Assembly: GCA_052148295.1 (NCBI GenBank)
Contig: JBKQIP010000245.1
Coordinates: 1 to 32,082, forward strand
Direction: 5' to 3'
Length of the DNA stretch: 32,082 bases
Origin: Bog-473 sp052148295
GTDB taxonomy: Bacteria > Actinomycetota > Acidimicrobiia > Acidimicrobiales > RAAP-2
Shown here piece after piece: positions 8,188 to 15,739 of the stretch. The stretch's first letter is position 1; the number at the start of each line of letters is the position of its first letter. The notes under the pieces were generated by a model. That model was given only the letters and a program-made list of their open reading frames with translations, was not told the origin of the DNA and made no database searches. The position numbers were made by a program, and so were the translations under genes.

Positions 8188-9332
8188 CCACGGGCGCGCG
8201 CCAGGAGGCCTCGCGCGATGACCAGCCTCTGGATCTCGTTGGTGCCCTCGCCGATCACCATCAGGGGGGCGTCCCGGTAGTAGCGCTCCACGGGCAGGTC
8301 TGTGGTGTAGCCGACGCCGCCGTGGATGCGCATGGCTTCGGTTGCGAGTTCGAGCGCGGTCTCACTGGCGAACAACTTGGCCATACCGGCCTCGACGTCA
8401 CAGCGCAGGCCGGCCATCTTCCGCTCGGCGGCATTGCGGGTCAGGAGCCGGGCCGCTTCGAGCCGGGTCGCCATGTCGGCCAGTTTGAGTTGGATGGCCT
8501 GGTGCTCCGCGATGGGCTTGCCGAAGGTGGTGCGTTGCTGCGCGTAGTCGAGCGCAGCGTCGAAGGCGGCGCGAGCCACGCCCACGGCCCGCGACGCGAT
8601 GTTGATCCGGCCCAGTTCGAGCACCCCAAGGATCTGGGCGAGGCCCCGACCCGGCGTGCCGATGAGGTTCTCGGCCGGGAGCCGATGGTCGGTGTACGCC
8701 ATCTCGACGGTCTCCACGCCTTTGTATCCGAGCTTGCCCACGTGCTTGCTGACGGAGATCCCCTCGAAGCGGGTGCCGGGCTCCTTTTCCACGATGAAGG
8801 CTGAGATGCCCTCCTCCGTCCGAGCGGCCAGCGCCACGATTCCGGCGCGCTCGCCGTTGGTGACCCAGGCTTTGGTGCCGTTGACCACGTATTCGTCCCC
8901 GTCGCGTTGCGCCCGGCACGCGATGTTGCGGGTGTCGCTGCCGGCGTCCGGCTCCGAGAGGGACAGTGCTCCTCGCCGTTCCCCCGAGGCGAGCGACGGC
9001 AGCCAGCGTCGCTTCTGGGCCTCGTCGCCGTGGTGAAGGAGCAGGGTCGCCACCATGGTGTGGGTGTTGACCACGCCGGTCAGGCTCATCCATCCGTAGG
9101 CCAGCTCCTCGATGACGCCCACGTACGTCAGGAGGTCCAGTCCGAGCCCTCCGTAGGACTCCGGAATGGTGACGCCGAACAAGCCGAGGTGGCGCATGTG
9201 CTCCACGATGTCGGCGGGGAAGCGGTCCTCGCGCTCCATTTCCGATGCGACGGGCGTGACCTCACGCGCCACGAATCGGCGGACGGTGTCGATGATCTCG
9301 CGCCGTACGTCGTCTCCCTCGTCGGCCATCAC
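8184..9332 (-). CDS. Acyl-CoA dehydrogenase (short/medium-chain type)
   Basis: This 382-residue FAD enzyme removes hydrogens from C2-C3 of an acyl-CoA and passes electrons to electron-transfer flavoprotein. The FAD/substrate segment SLSEPDAGSD is near 124-133, the dimer/FAD motif QQRTTFGKPIAEHQAIQ near 265-281, and the catalytic base Glu362 sits in GEGTNEIQR, as in SCAD and MCAD. It is complete and looks catalytically competent by itself, unlike the paired FadE subunits at 10937-13094. The start is GTG at 9332 or the adjoining ATG at 9329, with AGGGA about 14 bases upstream. It is transcribed towards the CoA-transferase gene and overlaps it by four bases. Its divergent partner is the CoA ligase at 9420. 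Confidence 0.9.
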   Translation of the reverse strand: MMADEGDDVRREIIDTVRRFVAREVTPVASEMEREDRFPADIVEHMRHLGLFGVTIPESYGGLGLDLLTYVGVIEELAYGWMSLTGVVNTHTMVATLLLHHGDEAQKRRWLPSLASGERRGALSLSEPDAGSDTRNIACRAQRDGDEYVVNGTKAWVTNGERAGIVALAARTEEGISAFIVEKEPGTRFEGISVSKHVGKLGYKGVETVEMAYTDHRLPAENLIGTPGRGLAQILGVLELGRINIASRAVGVARAAFDAALDYAQQRTTFGKPIAEHQAIQLKLADMATRLEAARLLTRNAAERKMAGLRCDVEAGMAKLFASETALELATEAMRIHGGVGYTTDLPVERYYRDAPLMVIGEGTNEIQRLVIARGLLARARG

Positions 9333-9393
9333 CGGTGCATTTCCCTGATCTGCATGGAGGAGAAGTCTACATCCGTTCTGTGTTGACGATGGA

Positions 9394-9405
9394 TCTCAAT
9401 TGAGA
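9394..9405. promoter_or_regulatory. Perfect 12-bp palindrome between divergent fadE and fadD genes
   Basis: TCTCAATTGAGA is its own reverse complement and lies in the 87-bp gap between the acyl-CoA dehydrogenase and the CoA ligase, 15 bp before the ligase ATG. A TTGACG hexamer at 9383-9388 sits just upstream. A dimeric repressor bound here could control both genes. The regulator is not identified. Confidence 0.4.
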
Positions 9406-9419
9406 GAAGAATGTTTCCA

Positions 9420-10937
9420 ATGGGTGCGGTCCTGATGCACGAAGGCCTCGAGCGAGCCGCGGACCGGTTCGGGGATCGCACCGCGCTCCGGAGTGGCGAC
9501 GATGCGTGGTCGTTTCGCCAGCTCGACGACCTGAGCAATGCGTTCGGCCGCCACCTCGTGGCACAGGGGGTGGCGGCCGGTGATCGTGTCGCGCTGATGA
9601 CGGCCAACCGCATGGAGTTCGTGGTCGCCGTCCATGGGATGAGCAAGGTGGGGGCGGCGGCGGTCCTCTTGAGCCCGGCGTGGAAGGCGACCGAGGTCGC
9701 ACACGCCCTCGACCTCACCGATCCCGTCCACGCCGTCGCCGACGGGGACGCCGTGTCCCTTCTCGCCGATTGCCTCACGGTGGACGATGTGACCGATCTC
9801 GACGATCCGTCCACCGATCCCTTCGCCCAGAGTCACGCCCGGCCGCCAGCCGGTGAGGTGCGGGCCTCCAACGAAGTGGTCCTCGTCTTCAGTTCGGGCA
9901 CCACCGGTCTTCCCAAGGCGGTGCGCCACACACACCGGTCGATCGGTCACGCGACCGAGGACTGGTGCACCGTCCTCGGTCTGAGCCATGACGACCGGTT
10001 CCAGGTGGCCACCCCCCCCTCGCACATCCTCGGGCTTCTCAACCTGCTGGCCGCGGTGTCGGCGGGAGCGACGGTCCGGTTGCACGAGCGGTTCGACCTC
10101 GATGAGGTGCTCCACCGGATCACCGCCGAGCGGATGACCCTTGAAATGGCGGTGGCGCCGATCGCACTGGCCCTGGCCAACTACCCGCGTCTCGAGGAGC
10201 ACGACCTCTCCTCCCTTCGCTACATCATGTGGGGGGCGACGCCCGTGACCGAGAGTGTGGCCCGGGTCGTGACCGAGCGCACCGGGGTGCGCTGGCTCCC
10301 GGCCTACGGTGCCAGCGAGGTGCCGGTGATCGCCGCCAACCCGATCGAGCGTCCCGAGGCGTGGCGGCTGGACTCGGCCGGGCTGCCGCCGGCCGGTGTT
10401 GCGCTCCGCATCGCCGACCTCGACAGTGGTGAGATCCTCACCGGCGGAGCGCTGGGGGAGATCCAGGTGCGAAGCCCGTCGGTGATGGCCGGCTACCTCC
10501 CCGACGACGCCTCGGCCGACGCCTTCGCCGACGGCTGGTACCGGACAGGCGACGTCGGATGGCTCGAGCCGGAGGGTTGGGTCCACCTGACCGACCGATC
10601 GAAGGAGATGATCAAGGTCAACGGCTTCCAGGTGGCCCCGGCGGAAGTCGAGGCCGTGTTGCACCGCCATCCCGCCGTGCTCGACTGCGCGGTGTTCGGC
10701 GTGGCCGACGAGCGTGCCGGCGAACTACCCGTGGCTGCCGTGCAGCTCGATCGTGGGGTGCCGGTGGCCGACGGCGAGCTCGAGCGGCTGGTGGCGGAAT
10801 CACTGGCCACGTACAAACGTCTCCATCGGGTCGTGGTGGTCGACGACATCCCACGCCTTCCATCGGGGAAGGTGCTGCGGCGGCTGCTCCGAGACGAATG
10901 GACCCCATCGCTCGTTGCGCCTCGGGAGGAGGGCTGA
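9420..10937 (+). CDS. Acyl-CoA synthetase (AMP-forming, FadD-type)
   Basis: This 505-residue ANL-superfamily ligase has the P-loop SSGTTGLPKA (158-167), YGASE in place of the common YGxTE, GWYRTGDVG, the hinge segment KVNGFQVAPAEVEAVL and the catalytic lysine Lys484 in PSGK. It converts a fatty, aromatic or alicyclic acid to its CoA thioester. An ATG at 9411 would add three residues, but GAGAGAAG lies directly against it; spacing fits the ATG at 9420 better. The stop codon overlaps by one base (TGATG) the start of the first paired acyl-CoA dehydrogenase subunit, so ligation and the following desaturation are encoded in one coupled operon. It is clearly different from the FadD3-like ligase at 5381. 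Confidence 0.88.
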   Translation: MGAVLMHEGLERAADRFGDRTALRSGDDAWSFRQLDDLSNAFGRHLVAQGVAAGDRVALMTANRMEFVVAVHGMSKVGAAAVLLSPAWKATEVAHALDLTDPVHAVADGDAVSLLADCLTVDDVTDLDDPSTDPFAQSHARPPAGEVRASNEVVLVFSSGTTGLPKAVRHTHRSIGHATEDWCTVLGLSHDDRFQVATPPSHILGLLNLLAAVSAGATVRLHERFDLDEVLHRITAERMTLEMAVAPIALALANYPRLEEHDLSSLRYIMWGATPVTESVARVVTERTGVRWLPAYGASEVPVIAANPIERPEAWRLDSAGLPPAGVALRIADLDSGEILTGGALGEIQVRSPSVMAGYLPDDASADAFADGWYRTGDVGWLEPEGWVHLTDRSKEMIKVNGFQVAPAEVEAVLHRHPAVLDCAVFGVADERAGELPVAAVQLDRGVPVADGELERLVAESLATYKRLHRVVVVDDIPRLPSGKVLRRLLRDEWTPSLVAPREEG

Positions 10938-11977
10938 TGGATGTCCGGCTCGCCCCGGAACAGGAGGCGCTCCGCGATGCGGCGGCCCGGGTCGTCGATC
11001 AGCTCGGGCCTCATGCGGTCGGAGAGATCGGCGACCTCGAACGGCGCGCCAAGCTCGATGCCGCGGTGGACGCCTCCGGCTGGCGGGAGCTTCGGACGGC
11101 GACCGAGAGTGGCGCCCCCTTGGCCTCGGGGGTGGAGGCGCACCTTGTCGCCGAGGAGTTCGGCCGTGGTCTGGCCGACGTCCCGTTCCTCGGACCGACC
11201 TTGGCCAACGAGCTCAGGAGGTTGGCCGGGGCGCCGCCGAGCGAGGGTGTCGAGACCGTGGCACTCGTCGCTGACCTTTCGTCCCTCGCCTGCACCGTCG
11301 ACGTCGAGGCGACGTCCGGCGTGGCCGTCGACGGACAGGGCTCCTCGCTCGCGCTGCTCTTGATGTCACAACCCGGTGGCAGTCAGCTCGCCCACATCGC
11401 CCTCGAATCCCCAGAGGTCGGCGCCGATCTGACCCGACCCTCGAAGACGTTCCGGTCACCCGTCGCCGTGACGCCCCTCGCGTCGGCCCTCCGGACGATC
11501 ACGGAGGACGATCTGAGGCACTGGACGGCGCTCGGGCTTGCGCTCACCTGTGCCGACCTCGTCGGGACCATGGGTGGCGCCGTCCACCTCGCGGCCACCT
11601 ATGCCGCACAACGCCGGCAGTATGACGTTCCTATCGGTTCCTTTCAGGCCGTCCAGCACATGCTGGCCGACGCCTTCGTCGTGACGGAGGGAGCGCGGAG
11701 CATCACCCTGCACGCGGCGTGGGCGGTGGACGCACTCTCGGCGGGCGAGGCACTGGCCGCCGCCGCGGTGGCCAAGGCATACTGCGCGCGGGCCGCCCGA
11801 GAGGTGTGCGAGACGGCGATCCAGGTCCACGGGGGCATCGGCAACACGTGGGAGTGCCTGGCGCACGTCTACCTCCGTCGCGCCCTCCTCTCGTGCGACG
11901 TCCTCGGTGATGCGGGCTTCAACCTTGCGCGCGTGCTCAGCGACCACGGAATCGAGGGTCGCGATGGACTTCGGTGA
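10937..11977 (+). CDS. Acyl-CoA dehydrogenase subunit, degenerate partner type
   Basis: The 346-residue product has the acyl-CoA dehydrogenase fold with a shortened middle beta-domain. Recognisable parts are QRRQYDVPIGSFQAVQH in the C-terminal helical domain and IQVHGGIGNTWE near 295-306. The usual catalytic glutamate position (GEGTxEIQ-like) is missing because the protein ends soon after the helix with RRALLS. In mycobacterial steroid catabolism, acyl-CoA dehydrogenases occur as adjacent gene pairs that form alpha2beta2 heterotetramers in which one subunit has lost part of the active site; this gene fits the degenerate subunit. The ATG follows GGAGGAGGG and overlaps the ligase stop by one base. 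It overlaps the next subunit gene by 14 bp, consistent with coupled synthesis at equal amounts. Confidence 0.85.
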   Translation: MDVRLAPEQEALRDAAARVVDQLGPHAVGEIGDLERRAKLDAAVDASGWRELRTATESGAPLASGVEAHLVAEEFGRGLADVPFLGPTLANELRRLAGAPPSEGVETVALVADLSSLACTVDVEATSGVAVDGQGSSLALLLMSQPGGSQLAHIALESPEVGADLTRPSKTFRSPVAVTPLASALRTITEDDLRHWTALGLALTCADLVGTMGGAVHLAATYAAQRRQYDVPIGSFQAVQHMLADAFVVTEGARSITLHAAWAVDALSAGEALAAAAVAKAYCARAAREVCETAIQVHGGIGNTWECLAHVYLRRALLSCDVLGDAGFNLARVLSDHGIEGRDGLR

Positions 11978-13094
11978 CTCGCCGGCAGAGTCGGAATTCC
12001 GGATTCGACTACGCGCGTGGCTGCAGCAGAACAATCCTGGGTTACCGACGTCATCGACCGATGATGATTACTGGGCGGGCGCGGCAGCCTGGCATCAGGC
12101 GCTCTACGACGCGGGCTTCTTCGGCCTGTCCTGGCCGACCTCCATTGGTGGTCGGGGCTTGCCCCCGGTCTACGAGGTCATCGTCGACGAGGAGCTCGCT
12201 GCCGCGGGCGCGCCGCCGCGGCCGAGTCTCGGGTACCTGGTGCAGGGCATGCTCGAGCACGGCAGCGACGAGGTCAATCGGCGGTTTCTACCCGGCATCG
12301 TCAACGGTCGCCAACGGTGGTGTCAGGGCTTCAGCGAGCCTGACGCCGGCTCCGACCTCGCCTCGCTGCGCACCCGAGCCGATCCCCATGGCGACGAGTA
12401 CCACATCACGGGCCACAAGGTGTGGACGAGCAATTCCGACGAGGCCGATTGGTGCCTGGTCCTGGCCCGTACCGACCTCGAGGTTCCGAAGCACCGCGGC
12501 CTCTCCGCCTTCGCGGTGCCAATGCGCCAGCCCGGTATCGTGCAGCGTCCACTCCAGATGATCAACGGGATCACCAAGGAATTCGGCGAGGTTCTCTTCG
12601 ACGGTGCCCGCGTTCCGGCTGGCAACATGATCGGCCAGCCCGGCGAGGGTTGGCGCCTGGCCATGACCATTGTGAGCCACGAGCGGGAGCCCGGCGAGCT
12701 CGGCTACGTGGCCCGCTACGCCAAGGTCGTCAACGATCTCATCCGCCGGGTGCGGGACGACCCCGCTGGGTTTCGGGCGGAGCAAGTCCGTGACCTCGGG
12801 TGGGCCATTGTGGAAGTCGAGATGCTGCGCTTGCATGTGCGGCGAAGGCTCTCGGACCGGCTCGACGGCATCTCGCACGGCCCGGAAGGATCGGTGGACA
12901 AGTTGCTGATGACCTGGGCGGAGCAGACCGTCGGTCACGCCTCCCTATCGGTCGGCGGCATCGCCCACGGCGGAGGCGACGACACCTGGTTGAAGACGTA
13001 CCTCTACAGCCGCGCCCAGAGCGTCATGGGCGGAACGTCGCAGATCCAGCGGAATCTGGTGGCTCGGCGCATTCTCGGGTTGCCCGGTTCATGA
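11964..13094 (+). CDS. Acyl-CoA dehydrogenase subunit, catalytic partner type
   Basis: This 376-residue protein has the full acyl-CoA dehydrogenase layout: N-terminal helices, FSEPDAGSD (123-131) for flavin and substrate binding, a beta-domain, and C-terminal helices ending MGGTSQIQRN and ARRILGLP. The glutamate normally in GEGT is a glycine (GGTSQIQ), so the base probably lies in the mid-protein helix HEREPGE (Glu240 most likely), the place used by isovaleryl-CoA and long-chain enzymes. The ATG at 11964 has GAGGG nine bases upstream; a longer frame starting at 11907 lies inside the previous gene and is not homologous-looking. With the preceding gene it probably forms a heterotetramer that desaturates a bulky acyl-CoA. 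Confidence 0.88.
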   Translation: MDFGDSPAESEFRIRLRAWLQQNNPGLPTSSTDDDYWAGAAAWHQALYDAGFFGLSWPTSIGGRGLPPVYEVIVDEELAAAGAPPRPSLGYLVQGMLEHGSDEVNRRFLPGIVNGRQRWCQGFSEPDAGSDLASLRTRADPHGDEYHITGHKVWTSNSDEADWCLVLARTDLEVPKHRGLSAFAVPMRQPGIVQRPLQMINGITKEFGEVLFDGARVPAGNMIGQPGEGWRLAMTIVSHEREPGELGYVARYAKVVNDLIRRVRDDPAGFRAEQVRDLGWAIVEVEMLRLHVRRRLSDRLDGISHGPEGSVDKLLMTWAEQTVGHASLSVGGIAHGGGDDTWLKTYLYSRAQSVMGGTSQIQRNLVARRILGLPGS

Positions 13095-13158
13095 CCTTCA
13101 CCGGCGGACCGAGCGGTCTCGTCGACCGCCGCCGTGAGCACCCGACCCCGGGCGGGCC

Positions 13159-13389
13159 GGCCGCTCAGGGGGCGGAAGCGGTCCCGATGCCGTGGAGGAT
13201 CAGGTCCCAGAGGTACTCGGCGGCGTCACTGTCGTGGGAACGCACGGACAGACCGCCGATGGTCGCCGAGAAGGCGTTGAACATGATCGCCTCGAGCACG
13301 ATGCCGACGACGGGCCCGTCGCGGAGCCCGGGGCGGACGGCTCCGGCCGTGGCCGCCTCCTCGAGGATCTCCTCGAGGAGCGCGACGAG
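13159..13389. repeat. Inverted repeat, right copy (partner 1-231)
   Basis: This is the intact counterpart of bases 1-231 in reverse orientation, covering codons 164-237 of the TetR gene plus six bases beyond its stop. The left end is a true boundary, because similarity fails at once beyond 13159. The right limit only reflects the start of the window. Confidence 0.9.
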
Positions 13390-13878
13390 GGGCGCGAAGA
13401 CCCGGGCCGCCTCCTTGGGATGGGCGGTGAGCAGCTGCTGGGCGAATTCGGCCATGAAGGGCGCCCGCCCGTTGGCGCCGGCAGCGTCGCCCTCCTGCCT
13501 CGGCCGGCACATGCGGTAGTACTCGACCACGAAGCAGTGCAGGCGCTCGAGCGCCTCGTCCTCACGGGCCACCCGGGCCCCGAGGCGCTCGACCGAGGAG
13601 AGGACCGACTCCTCGAACAGGGCCAGCAGCAGCTCGTGCTTCCCCCCGAAGTACTGGTAGAAGCTGCGCAGCGACTGGCCCGAGCGCGCCACCACCTCTT
13701 GGACCGTGAACTCCTTCCCCGAGCCGGCATCGAACAGCTCGTTGGCGGCGTCGAGGAACCGCTGCACGCGGCCCTCGGCCCGCAGGCGGGCGGAGTCGAG
13801 CGATCGCGCCACCGCCTGCTCCCGCCAGCTGCGCCCGTCGGCTCCGGGCACATCGGCGGCCACCTCGTTCTTTTCCAC
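13165..13878 (-). CDS. TetR-family transcriptional regulator
   Basis: This 237-residue repressor has an unusually long N-terminal extension of about 35 residues before the TetR helix-turn-helix (about 57-78, including SGQSLRSFYQYF), then an all-helical ligand-binding domain. It begins with GTG at 13878. The hexamer TAGAGT at 13890-13885 ends six bases before the start, so the mRNA may be leaderless. The gene lies between the fadD-fadE-fadE operon, towards which it points, and the CMD operon, and either could be its target. Its last 74 codons are duplicated in reverse at the left end of the window. The ligand is probably an acyl-CoA or pathway intermediate, by analogy with TetR regulators beside fadE genes. 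Confidence 0.9.
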   Translation of the reverse strand: MEKNEVAADVPGADGRSWREQAVARSLDSARLRAEGRVQRFLDAANELFDAGSGKEFTVQEVVARSGQSLRSFYQYFGGKHELLLALFEESVLSSVERLGARVAREDEALERLHCFVVEYYRMCRPRQEGDAAGANGRAPFMAEFAQQLLTAHPKEAARVFAPLVALLEEILEEAATAGAVRPGLRDGPVVGIVLEAIMFNAFSATIGGLSVRSHDSDAAEYLWDLILHGIGTASAP

Positions 13879-13884
13879 GGGGCA

Positions 13885-13890
13885 ACTCTA
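13885..13890 (-). promoter_or_regulatory. Candidate leaderless -10 for tetR
   Basis: TAGAGT (TANNNT consensus) reads on the minus strand and ends six bases before the GTG at 13878. Transcription would begin at or next to the start codon. No clear -35 was seen. Confidence 0.4.
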
Positions 13891-14198
13891 CCTCACGACG
13901 GCGACAGGGTGGATCTCTTGCAGCGATCACAAACCGCTCTGCTGGTGAGAAGCAAGTTCTTCCAGAATGGGACATCCTGCTGGCCTCGACCACGGCCCGA
14001 CGGGGCATGGGATCACCCGAGGGTGCCGGCTTCATGCGAGACCGCTGTCGGCGGCGGACGGTACCCACCAGCGGTGGGATGACCGGGCGACACCGCTCAC
14101 CGAGGCTATCGCCCCGGTGACGATCTGACGTCACGGATGCACCGGCCGGCGATCGACGCCGTGGCCGACGTACCCGGTCCTCGGTCGCTAGCGGGAAC

Positions 14199-14224
14199 GT
14201 TCTCAGTTCTGTAAGTTCTGTTCT
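14199..14224 (+). promoter_or_regulatory. Four GTTCT direct repeats (operator-like cluster)
   Basis: GTTCT occurs at 14199-14203, 14206-14210, 14215-14219 and 14220-14224. The palindrome GAACGTTC overlaps the first copy, and TAAGTT at 14212-14217 could be a -10. The cluster lies 29 bp before the SDR remnant and about 280 bp before the CMD gene. Clustered direct repeats of this kind usually bind a regulator cooperatively. Confidence 0.35.
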
Positions 14225-14252
14225 TGTCACCGATCAAGAGAGCACAAGCGTA

Positions 14253-14476
14253 TTGGAAATCCCAGATGCGAAGACGGAGAAGACAGGTATCGTCACGGGC
14301 GGCGCTTCCGGCATCGGGCTCGGGATGGCGGAGCGGCTCGCCCACGACGGGGAACCGGTCGCCATCTCTTCGACCGGCACGGGCAGGACGGCGACGGGGT
14401 TCTTCGACGCGCCGGTGACGCGGCGCACGACATCACCGGCCAGGTCTTGGGCGTCAACGGCGGGCGCAACCCCTGA
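14253..14476 (+). pseudogene. Internally deleted short-chain dehydrogenase remnant
   Basis: From a TTG at 14253 the frame encodes an SDR N-terminus: GIVTGGASGIGLG, the complete cofactor loop, then MAERLAHDGEPVAIS. Recognisable sequence then stops. About 80 bases later a different frame, ending at the TGA at 14474-14476, encodes DAAHDITGQVLGVNGGRNP (14417-14476), the typical SDR C-terminus. The roughly 190 residues in between, including the YxxxK active site, are missing and the two ends are out of frame. An uninterrupted frame to 14480 exists but is only SDR-like over its first 40 codons. I infer a deleted and frameshifted gene that once preceded the CMD gene in the same operon. Confidence 0.75.
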
Positions 14477-14501
14477 GTAACCGACCGATTGGAGAGAAGC
14501 G

Positions 14502-14882
14502 GTGGAAGAGACCCGAGAGATGCAGGCGGCACGCGCCATGCGCCGCGCCATGCTGGGCGACGAGTACGTCGACGCCCAGACGGCCGATCCGAACCCGGTG
14601 ATGGGGGAGTTCCAGGACTACCTCACCTCGATGGCGTGGGGTGTCTGGGCGCGAGGTGGGGCGCTGAGCCCACGCGACCGCAGCCTCGTGGTCCTCGCCA
14701 TGACGGCGGCACTCGGCCGGATGGACGAGTTCCGTCTCCATGCCGGCGCCACATCCCGAACCGGCGTCACCGATGAGGAGCTCGATGAGCTCCTGTTCCA
14801 GATCGCCGGGTACTGCGGTGCGCCGGCCGGCCTCTCCGCCAAGCGTGCCCTGCTGGCCGTGCGAGCCCAACGCCACACGTGA
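14502..14882 (+). CDS. Carboxymuconolactone decarboxylase (CMD)-family protein
   Basis: This small 126-residue all-helical protein resembles gamma-carboxymuconolactone decarboxylase (PcaC) rather than AhpD: it has RDRSLVVLAMTAAL (about 57-70), then EFRLHAGATSRTGVTDEELDELLFQIAGYCGAPAG, and no CxxC redox pair. PcaC decarboxylates a ring-cleavage lactone in the protocatechuate branch of aromatic degradation; relatives in other operons decarboxylate or isomerise similar acids. The start is GTG with GGAGAGAAG just upstream. It overlaps the dehydrogenase gene by four bases (GTGA) and follows the SDR remnant by 25 bp, suggesting an original three-gene operon. No other protocatechuate genes are in the window, so the true substrate is uncertain. 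Confidence 0.85.
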   Translation: MEETREMQAARAMRRAMLGDEYVDAQTADPNPVMGEFQDYLTSMAWGVWARGGALSPRDRSLVVLAMTAALGRMDEFRLHAGATSRTGVTDEELDELLFQIAGYCGAPAGLSAKRALLAVRAQRHT

Positions 14883-15739
14883 CGGTGGAGTCGGTCGGGT
14901 TCATCGGCCTGGGAAACATGGGGAGTGCGCTGGCGCTGAACCTCATGGCGTCGGGCTTGGACATCGTGACCTTCGATAGCGACGGTCCACGACGTAACCC
15001 CGAGGGCGCGCCGTTCATGACCGACGTTGCCGAGGTGGCCCGGCGCACCGACGCCGTCGTCTTCAGCCTGCCCGATGGCGCCGCCTCCGCGCAGGTCGCC
15101 GGCGAGGTCGCCGCCGCGGCCGATCGCCGCGCCACCCATGTCGTCGACACCTCGACGATCGGCGTTGCTGCCGCCCGTTCGATCGAAGCCCTCCTGGCGG
15201 GCGCCGGGGTTGTCTACGTCGACGCGCCGGTGTCCGGCGGGGTTGCCGGGGCTCGGGCCCGCACGCTCGCCGTCATGTATGCCGGTGCGGAACAGGCGTG
15301 TGAAGCCGTCGAGCCCGTCCTGGCCGGCCTCAGTGACCGCCGGTACCGCGTCGGTGACGAGCCAGGGATGGCCCAGGCGCTGAAGCTGGCCAACAACTTC
15401 CTGTCGGCGACGGCGCTGGTCGCCACCAGCGAGGCGATGGCTTTCGGCCAGTCGGTCGGCCTCCACATGGACACCATGTTGGAGGTGCTGAACGTATCGA
15501 GCGGACAGAATTCGGCGACCGCGGACAAGTTCCCCCAGCACGTGCTCACCGGCCGCTATGCCTCTGGCTTCGCCAACACGCTCATGAGCAAGGACGTACA
15601 CCTCTTCCTCGACGCCGTCGAGGAGCTCGGCGGCCCGTCGGCTCTGAGCCACGCGACCGCCTCGGTGTGGGAACGTTTCGCGGCCGCCGAGCCGGGCGTC
15701 GACTTCACCCGCATCTTCCCCTTCGTCCAGGGGCCCTGA
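14879..15739 (+). CDS. 3-Hydroxyisobutyrate dehydrogenase-family NAD(P) oxidoreductase
   Basis: The 286-residue beta-hydroxyacid dehydrogenase has an N-terminal Rossmann domain with GFIGLGNMGS (7-16), the substrate-binding loop DAPVSGG (115-121), and the catalytic lysine in KLANN (Lys169, Asn173), followed by the helical C-terminal domain. The family oxidises beta-hydroxy acids such as 3-hydroxyisobutyrate, tartronate semialdehyde or gluconate derivatives with NAD(P). Its GTG start overlaps the CMD stop, so the two proteins are coupled and probably act in succession. An intergenic stretch with promoter signals separates it from the Rieske operon. Without a search I cannot say which beta-hydroxy acid is used. 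Confidence 0.87.
   Translation: MTVESVGFIGLGNMGSALALNLMASGLDIVTFDSDGPRRNPEGAPFMTDVAEVARRTDAVVFSLPDGAASAQVAGEVAAAADRRATHVVDTSTIGVAAARSIEALLAGAGVVYVDAPVSGGVAGARARTLAVMYAGAEQACEAVEPVLAGLSDRRYRVGDEPGMAQALKLANNFLSATALVATSEAMAFGQSVGLHMDTMLEVLNVSSGQNSATADKFPQHVLTGRYASGFANTLMSKDVHLFLDAVEELGGPSALSHATASVWERFAAAEPGVDFTRIFPFVQGP

Larger units (their letters stand above)
13879..14252. other. Intergenic region upstream of the SDR remnant
   Basis: No convincing gene lies in these 374 bp. A short inverted repeat TTCT-TCC-AGAA occurs near 13961-13971, and the GTTCT cluster at 14199-14224 lies towards the right end. The region holds the promoter of the TetR gene on the left and presumably that of the CMD operon on the right. 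Confidence 0.45.

Noticed and set aside
14502..14882. AhpD-type alkylhydroperoxidase
   Set aside because: The CxxC redox pair of AhpD is absent. The sequence pattern is that of PcaC-type decarboxylases.
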